A DNA stretch of 64,000 bases from positions 186,001 through 250,000 of the forward strand of contig JADZEB010000011.1 of NCBI GenBank assembly GCA_020850755.1, given 5' to 3'. Shown in pieces: positions 36,479 through 44,780 of this stretch (its first letter is position 1; each line of letters starts with the position of its first letter). The notes beneath the pieces are model-generated. The model was given only the letters and a program-made list of their open reading frames with translations. It was not told the DNA's origin and did not search any database. Both the position numbers and the translations under genes were made by a program. This DNA comes from Alphaproteobacteria bacterium (lineage in GTDB: Bacteria > Pseudomonadota > Alphaproteobacteria > Acetobacterales > Acetobacteraceae).

Positions 36479-36538
36479 TATAATTTCGAGCGCGCCGAGT
36501 CTTGAAAGCAGCGATTGCCGTTTGCCGCGGTAGGCAAA
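36479..36538 (+). promoter_or_regulatory. Promoter and palindrome of the AT-rich HAD gene
   Basis: A perfect TATAAT is at 36479-36484; TTGCAC at 36460 is spaced only 13 bp away, so the -35 is uncertain. Downstream, TTTGCC (36521-36526) and GGCAAA (36533-36538) form perfect 6-bp arms around GCGGTA, either an operator or a leader hairpin. The cassette seems to carry its own expression signals. Confidence 0.45.
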
Positions 36539-36566
36539 GAGCGCATGGCCAGATGAGGAGAAATTG

Positions 36567-37415
36567 ATGGTTAAGAGCTTGACGAGAATGGCAATCGCTT
36601 ATGATTTCGATGGAACGCTTGCGCCAGGGAATATGCAGGAGCATCAGTTCCTCCCAGATATTAAAGTCACACCCGAGGCATTCTGGAACGAAGTCAAATC
36701 CATTGCTAAACAAAGTCAGGCAGATCAGATACTTGTATATATGAATGAAATGATTAGACGATCAAGTCAAGCCAAAGCTCCAGTCCGCAAAGAAGATTTC
36801 CTAGCGAAGGGAAGAAATATAGCCCTATTTCGTGGCGTCGACGAATGGTTTAGTAGAATTACCAAATACGGCAAAGAGAGAAAAATCCAAATTGAGCACT
36901 ACATTATATCATCTGGCAACGATGAGATCATTAAGGGAACAAAAATTTGGAGGTTCTTCACGGGCGTATATGCATCCAAGTTCCTGTTCGATGAAAATGG
37001 CGTCGCTTTCTGGCCTGCATTGGCCGTTAATTACACAACAAAGACTCAATACCTTTTCAGGATAAATAAGGGCGCACATGACCTAAGCGACGAAAGGAGC
37101 GTCAATAAATTCACTCCGAAAGAAAATCGTCCGATACCATTTGAAAACATGATCTATATTGGAGACGGATCGACAGACATACCATGCTTCCGCCTGGTCA
37201 GAGACCAGGGCGGGCTGTCGATGGCAGTGTTCCAGCCCCGCACGAAGAAGGCCAGACAAACAGCCAACGATTATCTGACGGATGGTCGAGTTGACTGCGT
37301 CGTTCCTGCAGAATATACAGATGGCAGTAAAATAGATAGAGTCGTAAAGGCTCGCATCGATTATGTCGCCGCGCGCGCCCGATTGAGCGATATTCTAAAG
37401 CAACGCAGCCGCTAG
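36567..37415 (+). CDS. HAD-superfamily hydrolase in AT-rich, probably transferred DNA
   Basis: A 282-residue haloacid-dehalogenase-fold phosphatase. Motif I is AYDFDGTLAPG (Asp13, Asp15), motif II-like YIISSGN and motif IV IGDGSTDIPCF. Lysine and arginine residues cluster through the central cap. The substrate is unknown. GAGGAG precedes ATG 36567; a TTG one codon earlier is less likely. Base composition and codon use are strikingly AT-rich (AAA, ATA, AGA codons), unlike every neighbour. No integrase or terminal repeat is attached. Its stop lies against a decayed hyuB tail on the other strand. Confidence 0.88.
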   Translation: MVKSLTRMAIAYDFDGTLAPGNMQEHQFLPDIKVTPEAFWNEVKSIAKQSQADQILVYMNEMIRRSSQAKAPVRKEDFLAKGRNIALFRGVDEWFSRITKYGKERKIQIEHYIISSGNDEIIKGTKIWRFFTGVYASKFLFDENGVAFWPALAVNYTTKTQYLFRINKGAHDLSDERSVNKFTPKENRPIPFENMIYIGDGSTDIPCFRLVRDQGGLSMAVFQPRTKKARQTANDYLTDGRVDCVVPAEYTDGSKIDRVVKARIDYVAARARLSDILKQRSR

Positions 37416-37510
37416 GCGGCCTGTCCCGCCGCGCCGAACCCGCCGGCGGCGGCGGTTTCCATCACCACGAGAACGTCCGGGCGGATGATCCGGTGCCGGC
37501 CGCGATCGGC
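37412..37510 (-). pseudogene. Remnant of a second hyuB 3' end
   Basis: Read on the reverse strand, this stretch encodes ADRGRHRIIRPDVLVVMETA then GGFGA before a TAG stop. The intact HyuB C-terminus 0.9 kb away reads DHARHHVLKPGDRVLMETA then GGGYGA. The nucleotides around GCGGTTTCCATCA also match. Only about 30-40 codons are recognisable and no start is near, so it is a fragment of a related gene. Confidence 0.5.
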
Positions 37511-37554
37511 TGCGGTGCCCTGTTCCGCAGCGCCGGGCGGCAGGCAGCAAGGCG

Positions 37555-38352
37555 TCAGCGCCCGCCGCCGAACAGCCGGCGCAGGCGGGCAAGGAAGCCG
37601 CCCGCGCCCGGTTCGGGGCCGGCCGCCGGCGGGGGCGGACCCTCGCGCCGGCCGAAGGGCTTGCGCGGGCGCCCGGCCTTGCCGCGATGCGTCACATGCG
37701 GGCGCGCCGCCGGCGGCGGCAGGGCCGAGCCGATCGTGTAGCGCCGGTCGTCATGCGCGGCGATCAGCTTCTGCTGGAAGGCCAGCACCTCGGCCATCGC
37801 CTCGTCCAGATCGTGCCCGGCCAGCTCGTCCGCCTGCTGGCCCGCGCCATCGAAATCGCCGGCGCGGCGCAGCATGTCGACGATGCGCAAGGCGATATCG
37901 GTGTTCACCGCCGGCCCGGCGCGATAAAGCGCGACCGCATCGCGCCGCAGGCCCGCCGCCAGATCGGGACGGTTCGCATCCTCGGCCGCCCAGGCGGCGT
38001 GCAGCGTCTCCTCGGCCGCCTCGGGCAGGTCGCCCGCGCCGTCCTCCAGGATCATCGCGCGCAACAGGAAGCGCCGCGCATAGGGCGGCAGCGAGGGGTC
38101 CTCGTGCAGCGTGCGATAGGGGGCGGAGCGCACGACCTGCGATTCGGACTCGGAAACTTCCTCCAGGCTCGGCGCGACATAGCCGCAATGCGGGCATTCC
38201 TGCACCCAGTGCGGCAGGGTCGAGCGCAGCATCTCGGGCGGGCGCAGATCGAGGTCCGGCGCTCCCATCTGGTTCGACGAGCCGATGCCGGTCTGATTGC
38301 TGCGCTGCCCGCAGACAGCGCACTGCACCGAGACGGGATAGAGCGTGGTCAT
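37555..38352 (-). CDS. Zinc-ribbon protein, DUF2225-like
   Basis: A 265-residue cytoplasmic protein. A split zinc ribbon comprises CAVCGQRS near residue 11 and CPHCGYVAP near residue 53, with a conserved-looking YRTLHEDPSLPPYARRFLLRA segment. The helical middle (LHAAWAAEDANRPDLAAGLRRDAVALY) is TPR-like, and the C-terminus is basic and proline-rich (RGKAGRPRKPFGRR). The arrangement resembles DUF2225 proteins, whose function is unknown. Its ATG overlaps the hyuB stop as ATGA. Confidence 0.75.
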   Translation of the reverse strand: MTTLYPVSVQCAVCGQRSNQTGIGSSNQMGAPDLDLRPPEMLRSTLPHWVQECPHCGYVAPSLEEVSESESQVVRSAPYRTLHEDPSLPPYARRFLLRAMILEDGAGDLPEAAEETLHAAWAAEDANRPDLAAGLRRDAVALYRAGPAVNTDIALRIVDMLRRAGDFDGAGQQADELAGHDLDEAMAEVLAFQQKLIAAHDDRRYTIGSALPPPAARPHVTHRGKAGRPRKPFGRREGPPPPAAGPEPGAGGFLARLRRLFGGGR

Positions 38353-39965
38353 GACGCCGCGGGCTGTTCCTCCGGCGCACCATAGCCGCCGCCGCCGGCG
38401 GTTTCCATCAGCACGCGATCGCCGGGCTTGAGCACATGGTGGCGGGCATGGTCGATCGGCTCGTCATTCACGGTCAGCCGCGCCGGGGCGCCATCCTGCC
38501 CGCCAAGCAGGCCGGGCGGGGGCACCTTGACGCGCGTCATGATGAAGCTCGCCAGCACCGGGCTGTCGGAAGCGACATCGAAGCCGAAGGAAAGGCCGGC
38601 CCCGCCGCGCCTGCGCCCGCGCCCGCCCGACTGCTTGCGGATCGAGCGGTGCGTGACGCGGATCGGCGCCAGGCTCTCCATCACCTCGATCGGCGTGTTG
38701 CCGAGGTTGGAGGGGAAGGAGATCACGGAAAGCCCCTCGCGACCGGCGCTCGCCCCCTGCCCGGCATTGAGGAAGTTCACCACCGCGAAGCGCCGGCCCT
38801 TGTGCTCGCCGGTCATGGTCACCGAGGAGTTGGCCGAGCCCGGCGCCTGCACCCGCTCGGGAATCGCCTGGGACAGCGCACCCATGATCGCCGGCGTGAG
38901 CATGTGCCCGATCATGCCGCGCGCGCCCGAGGCGGCGGGGAAGCGCGGATTGAGGATGGTGCCGGCCGGGGCGCTGGTGCTGATCGGCAGGAAGGCGCCC
39001 TCGTTGTTGGGCACGTCGGGGCACAAGAGCGCCTTGAGCGGAAAGGCCGAATAGGCGAAGGCGTAGATCGGCACCACGTTCACCGCGCGCGGCAGCTGCG
39101 GCGAGGAGCCGGCATAGTCGATCGCGATGCGGTCGCCCTCGACGGTGAGCGTGCAATCGAGGCGGATGCGCTCCTCGAAGCCGTCATGCAGCACGACATA
39201 GTTGTAGGTGCCGGACGGCACGGTGGCGATCGCCGCGCGCATGGCGCGCTCCGAGCGGCCGCGAATCTCGCTGCCGAGCGCGCCGAGATCGATGCCGGTC
39301 TCGTCCAGGAGCGCGATCAGCCGCTCCTCCAGCATGCGGCAGGCCGCCACCTCGGCCCAGACATCGCCCATGGTCTGCTCGGGCACGCGCACATTCTCGG
39401 CGATGATCGCGGGCAGGACCGGGTTGACCTTGCCCGCCTCGATCAGCTTGAGGATGGGGATCTGCAATCCCTCCTCGAACACCTCGCGGATGCCGGCATT
39501 GCGCAGCTGCCCGCCGATATCGGGCATGTGGCTGGTCACCGCGGCGAAGGCCACCAGCCGGCCGCGATGGAAGATCGGGGCGGCGATGTTGATGTCGTGG
39601 ATATGGCCCGTGCCCATCCAGGGATCGTTGGTGATCAGCACGTCGCCGGGCCTGAGCGTGTGCGCCGGGTGGCGGGCGAGGAAATGCTTCACGGTCGCCG
39701 GCAGGGTGCCGATGAAGGACGGGATCGAGACCGCGTTCTGGGCCAGGCTGCGCCCCTCGGCGTCGGTCAGCACGACGGCGTAGTCGTTGGCCTCGCGCAC
39801 CAGGGTCGAGAAGCTGGTGCGCACGAAGGTGGCCGCCGCCTCGTCCACCATCGCGATCAGCCGCGTCCACAGGATCTCCAGCGTGACGGGATCGAGCCCG
39901 CCGGCGCGGGCGGCGGGGCGGGCTGGCTTCCGGGCGGCGGGACGGGACGGCGCAGTGCGGGGCAT
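38349..39965 (-). CDS. hyuB: Hydantoinase B / oxoprolinase family protein
   Basis: Beta-type subunit of an ATP-dependent hydantoinase, 5-oxoprolinase or acetone-carboxylase-like enzyme, 538 residues. Family segments are LDPVTLEILWTRLIAMVDEAA, PGDVLITNDPWMGTGHIHD, SHMPDIGG, PNNEGAFLPI and the C-terminal GDRVLMETAGGGGYG. It normally works with a HyuA subunit; hyuA lies 4.8 kb away on the other strand. The start was placed at ATG 39965 before a lysine/arginine-rich leader. The substrate is unknown. Confidence 0.92.
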   Translation of the reverse strand: MPRTAPSRPAARKPARPAARAGGLDPVTLEILWTRLIAMVDEAAATFVRTSFSTLVREANDYAVVLTDAEGRSLAQNAVSIPSFIGTLPATVKHFLARHPAHTLRPGDVLITNDPWMGTGHIHDINIAAPIFHRGRLVAFAAVTSHMPDIGGQLRNAGIREVFEEGLQIPILKLIEAGKVNPVLPAIIAENVRVPEQTMGDVWAEVAACRMLEERLIALLDETGIDLGALGSEIRGRSERAMRAAIATVPSGTYNYVVLHDGFEERIRLDCTLTVEGDRIAIDYAGSSPQLPRAVNVVPIYAFAYSAFPLKALLCPDVPNNEGAFLPISTSAPAGTILNPRFPAASGARGMIGHMLTPAIMGALSQAIPERVQAPGSANSSVTMTGEHKGRRFAVVNFLNAGQGASAGREGLSVISFPSNLGNTPIEVMESLAPIRVTHRSIRKQSGGRGRRRGGAGLSFGFDVASDSPVLASFIMTRVKVPPPGLLGGQDGAPARLTVNDEPIDHARHHVLKPGDRVLMETAGGGGYGAPEEQPAAS

Positions 39966-40343
39966 CGGAACGATCCTGGCTGGCGGACGACAGGCGGTGC
40001 GGCCGGCCGGCGCGGTCCTTGCCGCGCCCGCCGGGGCCGCTATTCGCGGCCAGCTTCGCCGGGGCGTCAAGGGCACATGCCGAGCCCGGGGAGACTCGGC
40101 ACGCGCGGCCGCCGCCCGTTCGATCCTCTCCTTCCGCGGCAGCCTAAGGCCGCACGAAAGCAAGCAGGCCCGCGCCGCGCCCCGCGTCCGGCGCAGCCCG
40201 CTACCCTTGAGCGGCGGCGCCGGGCTGGGCTAGCGTTGCCGGCGCCCGCAGCGACCGGCGCGGCGTCCCGAGGATCGGGGCGGCGCGACCGGCATCGCGG
40301 CGGCACGCGATCGCGGGCGCTGCACCGCTCGGAGGGAGCCATC
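39966..40343. other. Divergent gene-free region between hyuB and the sugar dehydrogenase
   Basis: 378 bases with no protein-like frame. One modest hairpin is visible: TGCCGAG (40078-40084) with CTCGGCA (40095-40101). Promoters of both divergent genes should be here, but none matches a consensus well. Confidence 0.5.
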
Positions 40344-41750
40344 GTGACCGACCGCACCCCGTCCCGCCGGCTGGCGCTGCTGGCCGCCCTTGGCCTCGGG
40401 CTTGTGCTGCCCGCCGCCACGACCCTGCCCGCCCAGGCCGGGGAGCTCGCCCAGGCCCCGGCCCCGCCTGCCACCGCCCCGCCTGCCACCGCCCCGCCTG
40501 CCACCGCCCCGCCTGCCACCGCCCCGCCTGCCACCGCCGCGTCTGCCCCCGCCCCGCCTGCCTCCGCCGCGCCGGCCCGCCGCGTTGGCGGCCCGCCGCC
40601 CGGCGCCAACCCCAACCTGCGCCCGCACCCCGCGCGCCTGACCGTCACGCCCGAGGCCGAGATCCGCGCGAACATGCGCAAGCTGCGCCTGGCGGCGGGC
40701 TTCGCGATCGAGCTCTGGGCGCATGGCATGCCCGGGGCGCGCATGATGGCGCGCGGCGAGAAGGGCACGATCTTCGTCGGCACCCGCACCATCGGGCGCG
40801 TCTATGCCGTCACCGACCAGGGCGGGCAGCGCCGCCACCGCGTCCTCGCCCAGGGCCTGACCCAGCCCAACGGCGTCGCCTTCCGCGACGGCGCGCTTTT
40901 CGTCGCGGCGATCAACCGCGTGCTGCGCTATGACGGGATCGAGGCCCGGCTCGACAGTCCCGGCCAGCCGGTCGATCTCACCGCCGCCTTCGCGCTGCCT
41001 GCCGACCTGCATCACGGCTGGAAGTTCCTGCGCTTCGGCCCGGACGGGAAGCTCTATGTGCCGGTGGGCGCGCCCTGCAATGTCTGCGCGGTGAACCCGG
41101 ACATGCACGCCAACATCCGCCGCTACAATCCGGACGGCAGCGGCATGGAGGTGGTGGCGCGCGGCGTGCGCAACTCGGTCGGGTTCGATTTCCACCCGCG
41201 TACCGGCCAGCTCTGGTTCACCGACAATGGCCGCGACTGGGCCGGGGAGAACGGACCGGAGGAGGAGCTCAACCGCGTCAGCCGCGCGGGCGAGGATTTC
41301 GGCTTCCCCTACTGCCACGCACAGGGCATCCCCGACCGCGACATCCGCCGCCCCAACCCCTGCCGCGGCACGACGCGCCCGGTGCTGCTGATGGGCCCGC
41401 ATGCCGCCGCGCTCGGCATGCGCTTCTATACCGGCGCCATGTTCCCCGAGACCTATCGCGGCGACATCTTCGTCGCCCGGCGCGGTTCCTGGAATCGCAC
41501 CATCAAGGCCGGCTACGACGTGCAGGTGGTGAATATCGCGCCCAACGGGCGCGCCAGCCGCCGCGCCTTCCTCACCGGCTTCCTCGACCGGCGGACGAAC
41601 CAGTTCTGGGGCCGGCCGGTCGATGTGATGCAGATGCCCGATGGCGCGCTGCTGGTGTCGGACGAGCAGAACGGGGCGATCTATCGCATCAGCTACCAGG
41701 CCCCGGCGCGCACGGGAGCGCGCAGGAACGCGCGCAGCGGCGCGCGCTAG
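40344..41750 (+). CDS. Secreted PQQ-type sugar dehydrogenase (GSDH/sorbosone dehydrogenase family)
   Basis: A 468-residue periplasmic beta-propeller oxidoreductase. The signal LALLAALGLGLVLPA ends AQAGELA. A (PPATA)n linker follows, then the catalytic fold: GFAIELWAHGMPGARMMARG, GLTQPNGVAFRDGALFVA, LYVPVGAPCNVC, RGVRNSVGFDFHPRTGQLWFTDNGRD, NRVSRAGEDFGFPYCH and SWNRTIKAGYDV. These match soluble-glucose/L-sorbosone dehydrogenase relatives that use PQQ. GTG 40344 has GGAGGGAG upstream. A diheme cytochrome c is encoded two genes downstream and is a plausible electron acceptor. Confidence 0.88.
   Translation: MTDRTPSRRLALLAALGLGLVLPAATTLPAQAGELAQAPAPPATAPPATAPPATAPPATAPPATAASAPAPPASAAPARRVGGPPPGANPNLRPHPARLTVTPEAEIRANMRKLRLAAGFAIELWAHGMPGARMMARGEKGTIFVGTRTIGRVYAVTDQGGQRRHRVLAQGLTQPNGVAFRDGALFVAAINRVLRYDGIEARLDSPGQPVDLTAAFALPADLHHGWKFLRFGPDGKLYVPVGAPCNVCAVNPDMHANIRRYNPDGSGMEVVARGVRNSVGFDFHPRTGQLWFTDNGRDWAGENGPEEELNRVSRAGEDFGFPYCHAQGIPDRDIRRPNPCRGTTRPVLLMGPHAAALGMRFYTGAMFPETYRGDIFVARRGSWNRTIKAGYDVQVVNIAPNGRASRRAFLTGFLDRRTNQFWGRPVDVMQMPDGALLVSDEQNGAIYRISYQAPARTGARRNARSGAR
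40466..40570. repeat. 15-bp in-frame repeat encoding (PPATA)n
   Basis: GCCTGCCACCGCCCC occurs four times exactly, then one copy with one change and two degenerate copies. It codes for a PPATA linker after the signal peptide of the sugar dehydrogenase. Unit length keeps the frame. Confidence 0.9.
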
Positions 41751-41799
41751 CGCCACGCCGCCGGCACGGCGCGCGGGCCTGGCCGGCGGAGCCCGATCC

Positions 41800-42399
41800 A
41801 TGGCGCGGCTGATCTACCTCACCCACCCCGAGGTGGCGATCGACCCGGCAGTGCCGGTGCCGGAATGGCGCCTGTCCGGGCGCGGCGGGGCGCGCGCGGA
41901 ACGTCTGGCGGCAAGCCCCCGGCTCGCGTCGGTGACGCACATCTTCGCCTCGGCCGAGACGAAGGCGCGCGAGGCGGCGGCGATCATCGCCGCGGCACGC
42001 GGACTGGAGGTGCGCCTGCGCACCGCGATGGGCGAGATCGACCGCAGCGCGACCGGCTTCCTGCCCCCGCCCGCGTTCGAGCGCGCGGCGGATGCCTTCT
42101 TCGACGCGCCGGCGGACAGCCATCGCGGCTGGGAAAGGGCGGTGGACGCGCAGGCTCGCATCCTGGCCGCGACCGACGCGGCGCTGGCCGAGGCCGATGG
42201 CGAGGGCGCGGGCCATGTCCTGCTGGTCGGGCACGGCGCGGTCGGCACGCTTCTGATGTGCGCTCTCGCAGGACTGCCGATCGCGCGCCGCCACGACCAG
42301 CCGGCCGGCGGCGGCAATATCTTCTCATATGACCGGGCCGCGCGGCGCCTCCTGCATCGCTGGGTGCCGATCGAGAGCTGGATCGGGCAGGACCCATGA
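41800..42399 (+). CDS. Histidine phosphatase family protein
   Basis: A 199-residue phosphoglycerate-mutase-fold phosphatase. The usual N-terminal RHGE is altered to THPE (LIYLTHPEVAI), keeping the phospho-accepting histidine but losing the arginine. The second conserved histidine is in LLVGHGAVGTLL near residue 147, and IFASAETKAREAA is the typical third motif. The lost arginine may change activity. It overlaps the cytochrome c gene as ATGA. Confidence 0.82.
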   Translation: MARLIYLTHPEVAIDPAVPVPEWRLSGRGGARAERLAASPRLASVTHIFASAETKAREAAAIIAAARGLEVRLRTAMGEIDRSATGFLPPPAFERAADAFFDAPADSHRGWERAVDAQARILAATDAALAEADGEGAGHVLLVGHGAVGTLLMCALAGLPIARRHDQPAGGGNIFSYDRAARRLLHRWVPIESWIGQDP

Positions 42400-43034
42400 T
42401 CGCCACTGAACGGCGGGGTCGCCGCCGGCGCGGGCTTGCCGTGCTGCGCATCCTTCTTGCCGCCTGCGCCCTCGGCGGCCCTGCGGCGGCGGCCGAGACG
42501 CGCGCCCCGCCCGATGCGGCGGCGATCGCGCGCGGGCAGGAGAAATTCCAGCCCTGCATCGCCTGCCATGGCGCCACCGGCAACTCGGAGATCGCGGGCA
42601 CGCCCTCGCTCGCCGGCCAGCCGCCGCTTTTCATCACCACCCAGCTCTTCCTGATGCGCGAGGGGCTGCGCCCGGTGCCGGCGATGGAACCCTTCGCCGG
42701 GCCGCTTTCCGATGCCGACATGCAGGACATCGCCGCCTTCCTCGCCGCGCAGCGCCCGGCACCGCAGCCCGCGCCCCGCAACGCCGCGCTGTTCGCCCAG
42801 GGCCAGAGGCTGGCGCGGCGGCACAATTGCGGCGCCTGCCACCTGCCGGGCTATCACGGCCAGCTTCAGATCCCGCGCCTCGCCGGCCAGCGCGAGGATT
42901 ACCTGCTGCACGCGATGGTCGAGTACCAGGCCGATGCGCGCCCCGCCGCCGACACCAGCATGAGCGCGGCGCTGTTCGGCCTGTCGCGGCAGGATCTGGC
43001 GGCGCTGGCGCACTACCTGTCGCAGCGCCGTTGA
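42396..43034 (+). CDS. Diheme cytochrome c (c4-like)
   Basis: A 212-residue periplasmic electron carrier. A signal peptide ends AAAAE; haem-attachment motifs CIACH (54-58) and CGACH (145-149) lie in two tandem class I domains, with axial Met candidates in PAMEPF and ADTSMSAAL. Maturation would use the ccm system encoded 7 kb away. It is linked to the phosphatase gene and the sugar dehydrogenase, suggesting a periplasmic oxidation chain. Confidence 0.93.
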   Translation: MIATERRGRRRRGLAVLRILLAACALGGPAAAAETRAPPDAAAIARGQEKFQPCIACHGATGNSEIAGTPSLAGQPPLFITTQLFLMREGLRPVPAMEPFAGPLSDADMQDIAAFLAAQRPAPQPAPRNAALFAQGQRLARRHNCGACHLPGYHGQLQIPRLAGQREDYLLHAMVEYQADARPAADTSMSAALFGLSRQDLAALAHYLSQRR

Positions 43035-43046
43035 CGCGGCGGCGCG

Positions 43047-43187
43047 AGAGCAGCGTCCGATCCGATGGAACCGCAGGGCGGTTCCGCCGGATGGGACCAG
43101 GCTGCCCGTAACAGGCTGCCCGCAAATCGTCGGTTTCCAGGGCACGAGTTCCGTTCGGCCGATCCGGCTCGAACGGAACGTGCCCTA
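43047..43187. repeat. Structured dispersed repeat, copy A
   Basis: About 140 bp with two stem-loops: GGAACCGC/GCGGTTCC with a three-base loop near 43078, and GTTCCGTTCG/CGAACGGAAC near 43150, the latter extended by GGGCAC/GTGCCC. Copy B at 51128-51252 is the same element in opposite orientation; the shared cores are AGAGCAGC, GGACCAGGCTGCCCG and TCCGTTCGG. The element abuts the stop codon of the proline iminopeptidase gene, so it may also terminate transcription. Confidence 0.8.
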
Positions 43188-44135
43188 GCGCAGCGCGCGG
43201 AACCGCTCCAGCGCCTGGATGAGCTGGGCGCGGACGCCGGGTTCGAGCGCGGAATGGCCGGCATCGGGCACCATGCTCAGCCGCGCGCCGGGCCAGGCGG
43301 CGGCCAGCGCCACCGCCGTTTCCGGCGGGCAGACCATGTCGTAGCGCCCCTGCACGATCTCGGCCGGCAGGTGCGCGATCCGCGCCATGCCGCCCAGCAG
43401 CCCGTCGGGCGGCAGGAACAGGTCATGGGCGAAATAGTGCGCCTCGATCCGCGCCAGCCCGAGCGCGGTGCGGTCCTCGGCGAAGGAGGCCACCGTGCCC
43501 GGGCTCGGCAGCAGGGTGGAGCAACTCCCTTCATAGATGCTCCAGGCGCGCGCGGCGGGCAGGTGGATGCGCGGGTCCGGATCGTTCAGCCGCCGCCGAT
43601 AGGCGCCGAGCAGGTCGTGGCGCTCGGCCGGCGGGATGTGCCCGGCGAAGGCGGCCCAGGCATCGGGGAAGAAGCGGCCGATGCCGTGCATGAACCACTC
43701 GACCTCGCTCCGTCGGCCAAGGAACACGCCGCGCAGCACGAACCCCTCGCAGCGCTCGGGATGTGCCTGGCCGTAGGCGAGCGCCAGCGTCGCCCCCCAG
43801 GAGCCGCCGAACAAGAGCCAGCGCGGGATGCAGAGATGCTGGCGCAGCGCCTCCATGTCGGCAACCAGATGGGGCGTGGTGTTGGCCTCCACCCCGCCGA
43901 GCGGGCGCGAACGGCCGGCGCCGCGCTGGTCGAAGATCACCACCCGCCAATGGGCCGGGTCGAAGAAGCGCCGATGCACCGAGCCCGCGCCCGCGCCCGG
44001 CCCGCCATGGACGACCAGCACCGGCCGGCCGGCGGGGTTGCCCACCTGCTCCCAGTACATGACATGGCCGGAGTCGAGCGGCATGAAGCCGGACTCGTAA
44101 GGTGCGATCTCGGGGAACAGGTCGCCGCGGGGCAT
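43185..44135 (-). CDS. pip: Proline iminopeptidase (alpha/beta hydrolase)
   Basis: Removes N-terminal proline from peptides. The 316-residue S33 peptidase has the oxyanion segment VVHGGPGAGAG, FDQRGAGRS, nucleophile Ser112 in FGGSWGATLALAYGQ, aspartate in GRYDMVCPP and histidine in DAGHSALEPG. ATG 44135 starts MPRGDLFPEIAPYESG, the family start. The stop codon adjoins repeat copy A. Confidence 0.94.
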   Translation of the reverse strand: MPRGDLFPEIAPYESGFMPLDSGHVMYWEQVGNPAGRPVLVVHGGPGAGAGSVHRRFFDPAHWRVVIFDQRGAGRSRPLGGVEANTTPHLVADMEALRQHLCIPRWLLFGGSWGATLALAYGQAHPERCEGFVLRGVFLGRRSEVEWFMHGIGRFFPDAWAAFAGHIPPAERHDLLGAYRRRLNDPDPRIHLPAARAWSIYEGSCSTLLPSPGTVASFAEDRTALGLARIEAHYFAHDLFLPPDGLLGGMARIAHLPAEIVQGRYDMVCPPETAVALAAAWPGARLSMVPDAGHSALEPGVRAQLIQALERFRALR

Positions 44136-44259
44136 GGCGCTAACCTTGCCCAAGCCCGCGCCCTTGGGGAAGGGTGCAGCGCTACCACGCCCAGCCCCCG
44201 GGAAGGCCCGGGCAAGGCCCGGGCGGGGCGTGCCGCCAGCACCCCTTACCCAGGGCCGC

Positions 44260-44329
44260 TTCTCCTGAACCCGGTCTCCTGAACCCGGTCTCCTGGACCA
44301 GGTCTCTTGGACGATGTCTCCTGGGCCGG
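44260..44329. repeat. 14-bp minisatellite, five units
   Basis: Five 14-bp units based on GTCTCCTGAACCCG: two near-identical, three diverged (for example GTCTCTTGGACGAT). It lies just downstream of the lipoprotein stop on the reverse strand. Confidence 0.85.
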
Positions 44330-44332
44330 ACC

Positions 44333-44656
44333 CTAGTCGCCGTCGTTGACGGTCGCTTCCAGGTAGCGGTCCTCGGCGCGGCGGCGCGCGCCGGCCGCCG
44401 TCCAGCGCCATCCGCCGTCCGGCGCGGGCTCGGCCTCGTACCATTCGCGCGAGCGGGGGTCCTGGAGCTCGGTTCGCGCCCCCGGCCCCTCGCCGACACG
44501 GCGCACATCGGGGGCGAGCAGGCCGATCGGCGCCGGGGCGCAGGCCACCGCCAGCCCCAGCAGCAGGCCGAGCAGCGCCGCGCCCTTCGCCAGCAGCCGG
44601 CCGGAACGGGCGTCGCGGCGGGTGGGCCGAGCCCCGGGGTGGTCCAGCGCGCTCAT
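44333..44656 (-). CDS. Small predicted lipoprotein
   Basis: A 107-residue protein with a basic N-terminus, the hydrophobic segment GAALLGLLLGLAVAC and a lipobox cysteine at about 39. The short mature part contains RSREWYEAEPAPDGGWRWTA. No family is recognised. It precedes proline iminopeptidase on the same strand with the minisatellite between them. Confidence 0.65.
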   Translation of the reverse strand: MSALDHPGARPTRRDARSGRLLAKGAALLGLLLGLAVACAPAPIGLLAPDVRRVGEGPGARTELQDPRSREWYEAEPAPDGGWRWTAAGARRRAEDRYLEATVNDGD

Positions 44657-44780
44657 TGCCGGAGCATATCGAGCGCGCCGGGGATTGTCAGGCCCGTCGA
44701 GTCGCCGCACAGTCTCGCCCCGAGACAATCCCGGCCGCCCGGTCTCCTGGCGGCGATACCCGGTGGAAATGGGGGTAGTG

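Noticed and set aside
36404-37510. Prophage or integrative element around the AT-rich gene
   Set aside because: Only one gene has atypical composition; there is no integrase, transposase, tRNA or flanking direct repeat.
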